Positions 61,844 through 64,000 of a DNA stretch of 64,000 nucleotides are shown piece after piece. This stretch comes from Margaritifera margaritifera (lineage: Eukaryota > Mollusca > Bivalvia > Unionida > Margaritiferidae). The stretch spans positions 2,627,001 through 2,691,000 of the forward strand of contig JAQPZY010001549.1 of assembly GCA_029931535.1 (NCBI GenBank), given 5' to 3'. Below the pieces are notes generated by a model. It was given only the letters and a program-made list of their open reading frames with translations, was not told where the DNA came from and searched no databases. A program made the position numbers and the translations under genes. The first letter of the stretch is position 1; each line of letters starts with the position of its first letter.

Positions 61844-62598
61844 TGATTACCCTCACTAACATCATCATACACGGACTCCTCCATTGTGGGAGAAGCACTT
61901 GATTTCTAATCAAACGTATTTTAAATGTGCTTAGTATGAACGAAATCTGATTGTATTATTTTTTGATGAATCATATTGGAGCTAGTCTTGTTTCCTACTT
62001 CGTTTCACACGTCACAATACTTAGTAAAGTAGCGAAGAGGTCAAGGTACCGGACTAAAGCAGATTATTCAAATTAAGATAACTGATATATGATCAATTTC
62101 TCTAAAATTAACTGTGATAACTTTTCCTTTAGTTCTCTTTCTTAATGTCTCTCGATGTCCTAGCAACTGTAAGAAAAAACGTACTTCCTTCCCTCCAGAA
62201 ACGTCTTGCTTATCACTACTATCTCAACTTTTCATTAGTAATTCGTTTGATGTGATGTAGTTTGGACTTTACGTCTCTGTCCGTTTCCCAGGGTTTAGAG
62301 GCAGAATTGTTTGATAGCTTTTCATTATAAGCGGTCATATATCTACATTTCTACAATTGGTTATCTTGGAGTGGAAATATATACAAGTGTTCATGTGTGT
62401 ATGTGGTTTATCAGGCATGTAGAATGTTCAAAGTATTTTTTGTCATACTCTATTTCCCCCACTGACAGTGAACGTGTAAGACAGTGTATAGAATCACGAT
62501 TCTTGACTGCAATACAACAGAATAGACTGCTTTATGAGGTTCTTCAATACCTTACTACCGTTTTATAAAATTGTGGAGGCGCAGCTTGGTGCAAAATA

Positions 62599-62659
62599 AT
62601 GGAAACTGTAACCAAGATATGCGTTTTTCTCGTGCTGTGTGGAATAGGTCGTACAAGAG
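62599..62659 (+). CDS. Signal-peptide exon of the next receptor gene (partial gene)
   Basis: ATG at 62599 opens a 20-residue leader (METVTKICVFLVLCGIGRTR) before a gtaagt donor, phase 1 and 61 bp, exactly as in the exon at 1837. The start context (aaaataatgga) is also shared. It presumably begins a paralogue of the two-Ig receptor that runs off the right edge. No Ig exon is visible in the remaining 1.3 kb; in the first gene the next exon starts 1.1 kb downstream. Confidence 0.65.
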
Positions 62660-63300
62660 GTAAGTAAGGTAAGAATGGAACTTATATCAGCTTCAAATTA
62701 ACAATAAATGGAAGCTACATTACCTATCAGGCATAGGAATTAATTTTTCCCAAAGATATCTGACTCGCTACCGTTTGCTGCTTGACAAAGTTATGTCCAT
62801 TGTACTACCTTAACAACAATGTTAAAAACCCGCTGTGCTGCATCGCTCAATCGGTTTTGTTTTTATGGGTAGAGAGCGTAAAATATTCTGCAAAATGTCA
62901 CAATTGTAATTCATTGCAACAGAGTAAGTCAAACCCAAACTACCGTTCTCTCATATTAGTGACCTTTTTTCTTCTTTTTTTTCTTAATCAGCCAATAAAT
63001 ACAATTGAAATTTAGGTCAATTTACGAAAAGTGAGTGTGGGTGGTGTGCTGAAGTGTGAGTTCAATATTCTAAGCTTTTTTCATGAGCATCTTTTGTATG
63101 TACTAAAAAAGAAAATGTTTTTGTCTTGCGTAAATACCGGTTATACTTCATCTTGTGGTACAAAACAAAAACACAATATTTTCACTCGTTTCTTCGCCAC
63201 TCATTAAAATATTACGTCTTTTTATTTATTTTTTAAATATTTTTTACCACACTATATCCGGCATTAACGTAGGAAAGAGAAAATCTCTCTCTCTCTCTCT

Positions 63301-63334
<34 letters not shown>

Positions 63335-64000
63335 GTGTGCGGGTGTCTACATGTGTATTTATGTTAAGATTGCGAAACCAGGGATTTCACACATTTCCAC
63401 ATTTCGCGCAATCAGTGATATGTTTAGTTATTTAGTGTAAACCCTGATTCACTTAGGAGGTTCAATGAAATAAAACACACAAGAAATTGTACGACTATGC
63501 TGAAAATGCTGTCCATTAATTTTGCGAAATCACTGAATGTCATCAACAATTCGAATGCATCGTTCTAACGATAGATTTTAATGTATGTAAAGAGATTTAT
63601 GAAATAGTTTATATGAAAGTATGTTTTATGATCATATATTTTCATTAATTGGTGAATGTCTGGTTAAATGTTGAAATTACTCAACCATGTAATTGCAATG
63701 ATACCCAAATGTACCATTTAATTTTTCTCTTCAAATTAGACATACATGATATTACTATATATTAGTATTTATCATTCGAGGCGGTTGTCGTATTTAACCA
63801 TCGTTTATTTTTTATACTAAAACATAAAAATAATACACTGTGTTTCATGTAACACTTAATCACATCGTGATATCTTCTGTGAATGTGCGAAATTACTTCA
63901 TCACTTCGATTTCCATTTGCACAACACATATACAGAAATACAATAAAATATGGCTTCAAATGTTGATTTTAGATTTCTAATTTAAAAATAATTTCAAGTT
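62660..64000. other. Presumed intron 1 of the right-edge receptor gene
   Basis: AT-rich sequence with a compound (CT)n(TA)n microsatellite at 63283-63332. No exon or recognised repeat was seen. Confidence 0.5.

Larger units (their letters stand above)
58290..62598. repeat. Segmental duplication block D3
   Basis: Fullest copy of the duplicated unit. 58290-58650 matches 31.31-31.61 kb, 58640-59560 matches 13.38-14.4 kb, 59690-60500 matches 16.54-17.36 and 32.1-32.73 kb, and 60600-62598 matches 17.6-18.48, 33.0-35.15 and parts of 0.15-1.83 kb. It contains CT arrays at 59559-59614 and 61787-61838. It leads directly into an intact signal-peptide exon, so its last part is the presumed promoter of the next receptor gene. 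Confidence 0.8.

Overview
The window looks like AT-rich, intron-bearing metazoan nuclear DNA, most likely from a mollusc and possibly a bivalve. This rests on long intergenic and intronic tracts, many CT, TA, CA and TGTA microsatellites, tRNA-headed SINEs, jockey-like and other LINE remnants, and Polinton/Maverick-type relics. There are no bacterial operons, rRNA genes, true tRNA genes or CRISPR arrays. All functional calls come from reading the sequence by eye; no database search was run.

The one gene that can be modelled end to end is on the + strand at 1837-21493. It has six short exons, all joined in phase 1 at GT-AG boundaries: signal peptide, two Ig-like domains, a Ser/Thr-rich segment, a transmembrane helix and a short tail. 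The model gives 342 codons including the stop. The third intron (12.4 kb) is full of decayed mobile-element coding sequence, a 580-bp TGTA array and a 1.9-kb foldback (inverted-repeat) element. Parts of the same gene recur downstream: the Ser/Thr-rich exon at about 32.63 kb and 60.40 kb, and the signal-peptide exon as a stump at 35.16 kb and as an intact copy at 62.60 kb. These lie in diverged segmental duplications (about 1-1.9, 13.4-14.4 with 16.5-18.5, 19.5-20.6, 30.9-35.2 and 58.3-62.7 kb). The window is therefore part of an expanding, partly broken cluster of immunoglobulin-superfamily receptors.

Between the duplicated blocks lie mobile-element remains. They are: LINE ends at 18.56-19.24 (-), 49.87-52.08 (+) and 57.56-58.19 (+) kb; a pseudogene of a widespread invertebrate FEN/PIN-nuclease-like family at 25.6-28.56 kb, followed by a threefold repeat of its 3' end; four copies of one SINE family, all in the same orientation; a hairpin MITE at 20.66 kb; and a hAT-type MITE with an 8-bp target duplication nested in a LINE at 50.3 kb. 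Polinton/adintovirus-like relics occur at 35.5-41.2 kb (PolB amino-terminal region, PLA2-like, major-capsid-like and small proteins) and 53.7-55.7 kb (packaging-ATPase-like and minor-capsid-like). All of these are frameshifted and broken. The two clusters may be halves of one element separated by later insertions.

The remaining stretches (23.4-25.2, 41.4-44.9, 45.0-49.0 and 56.2-57.5 kb) show no recognisable gene.
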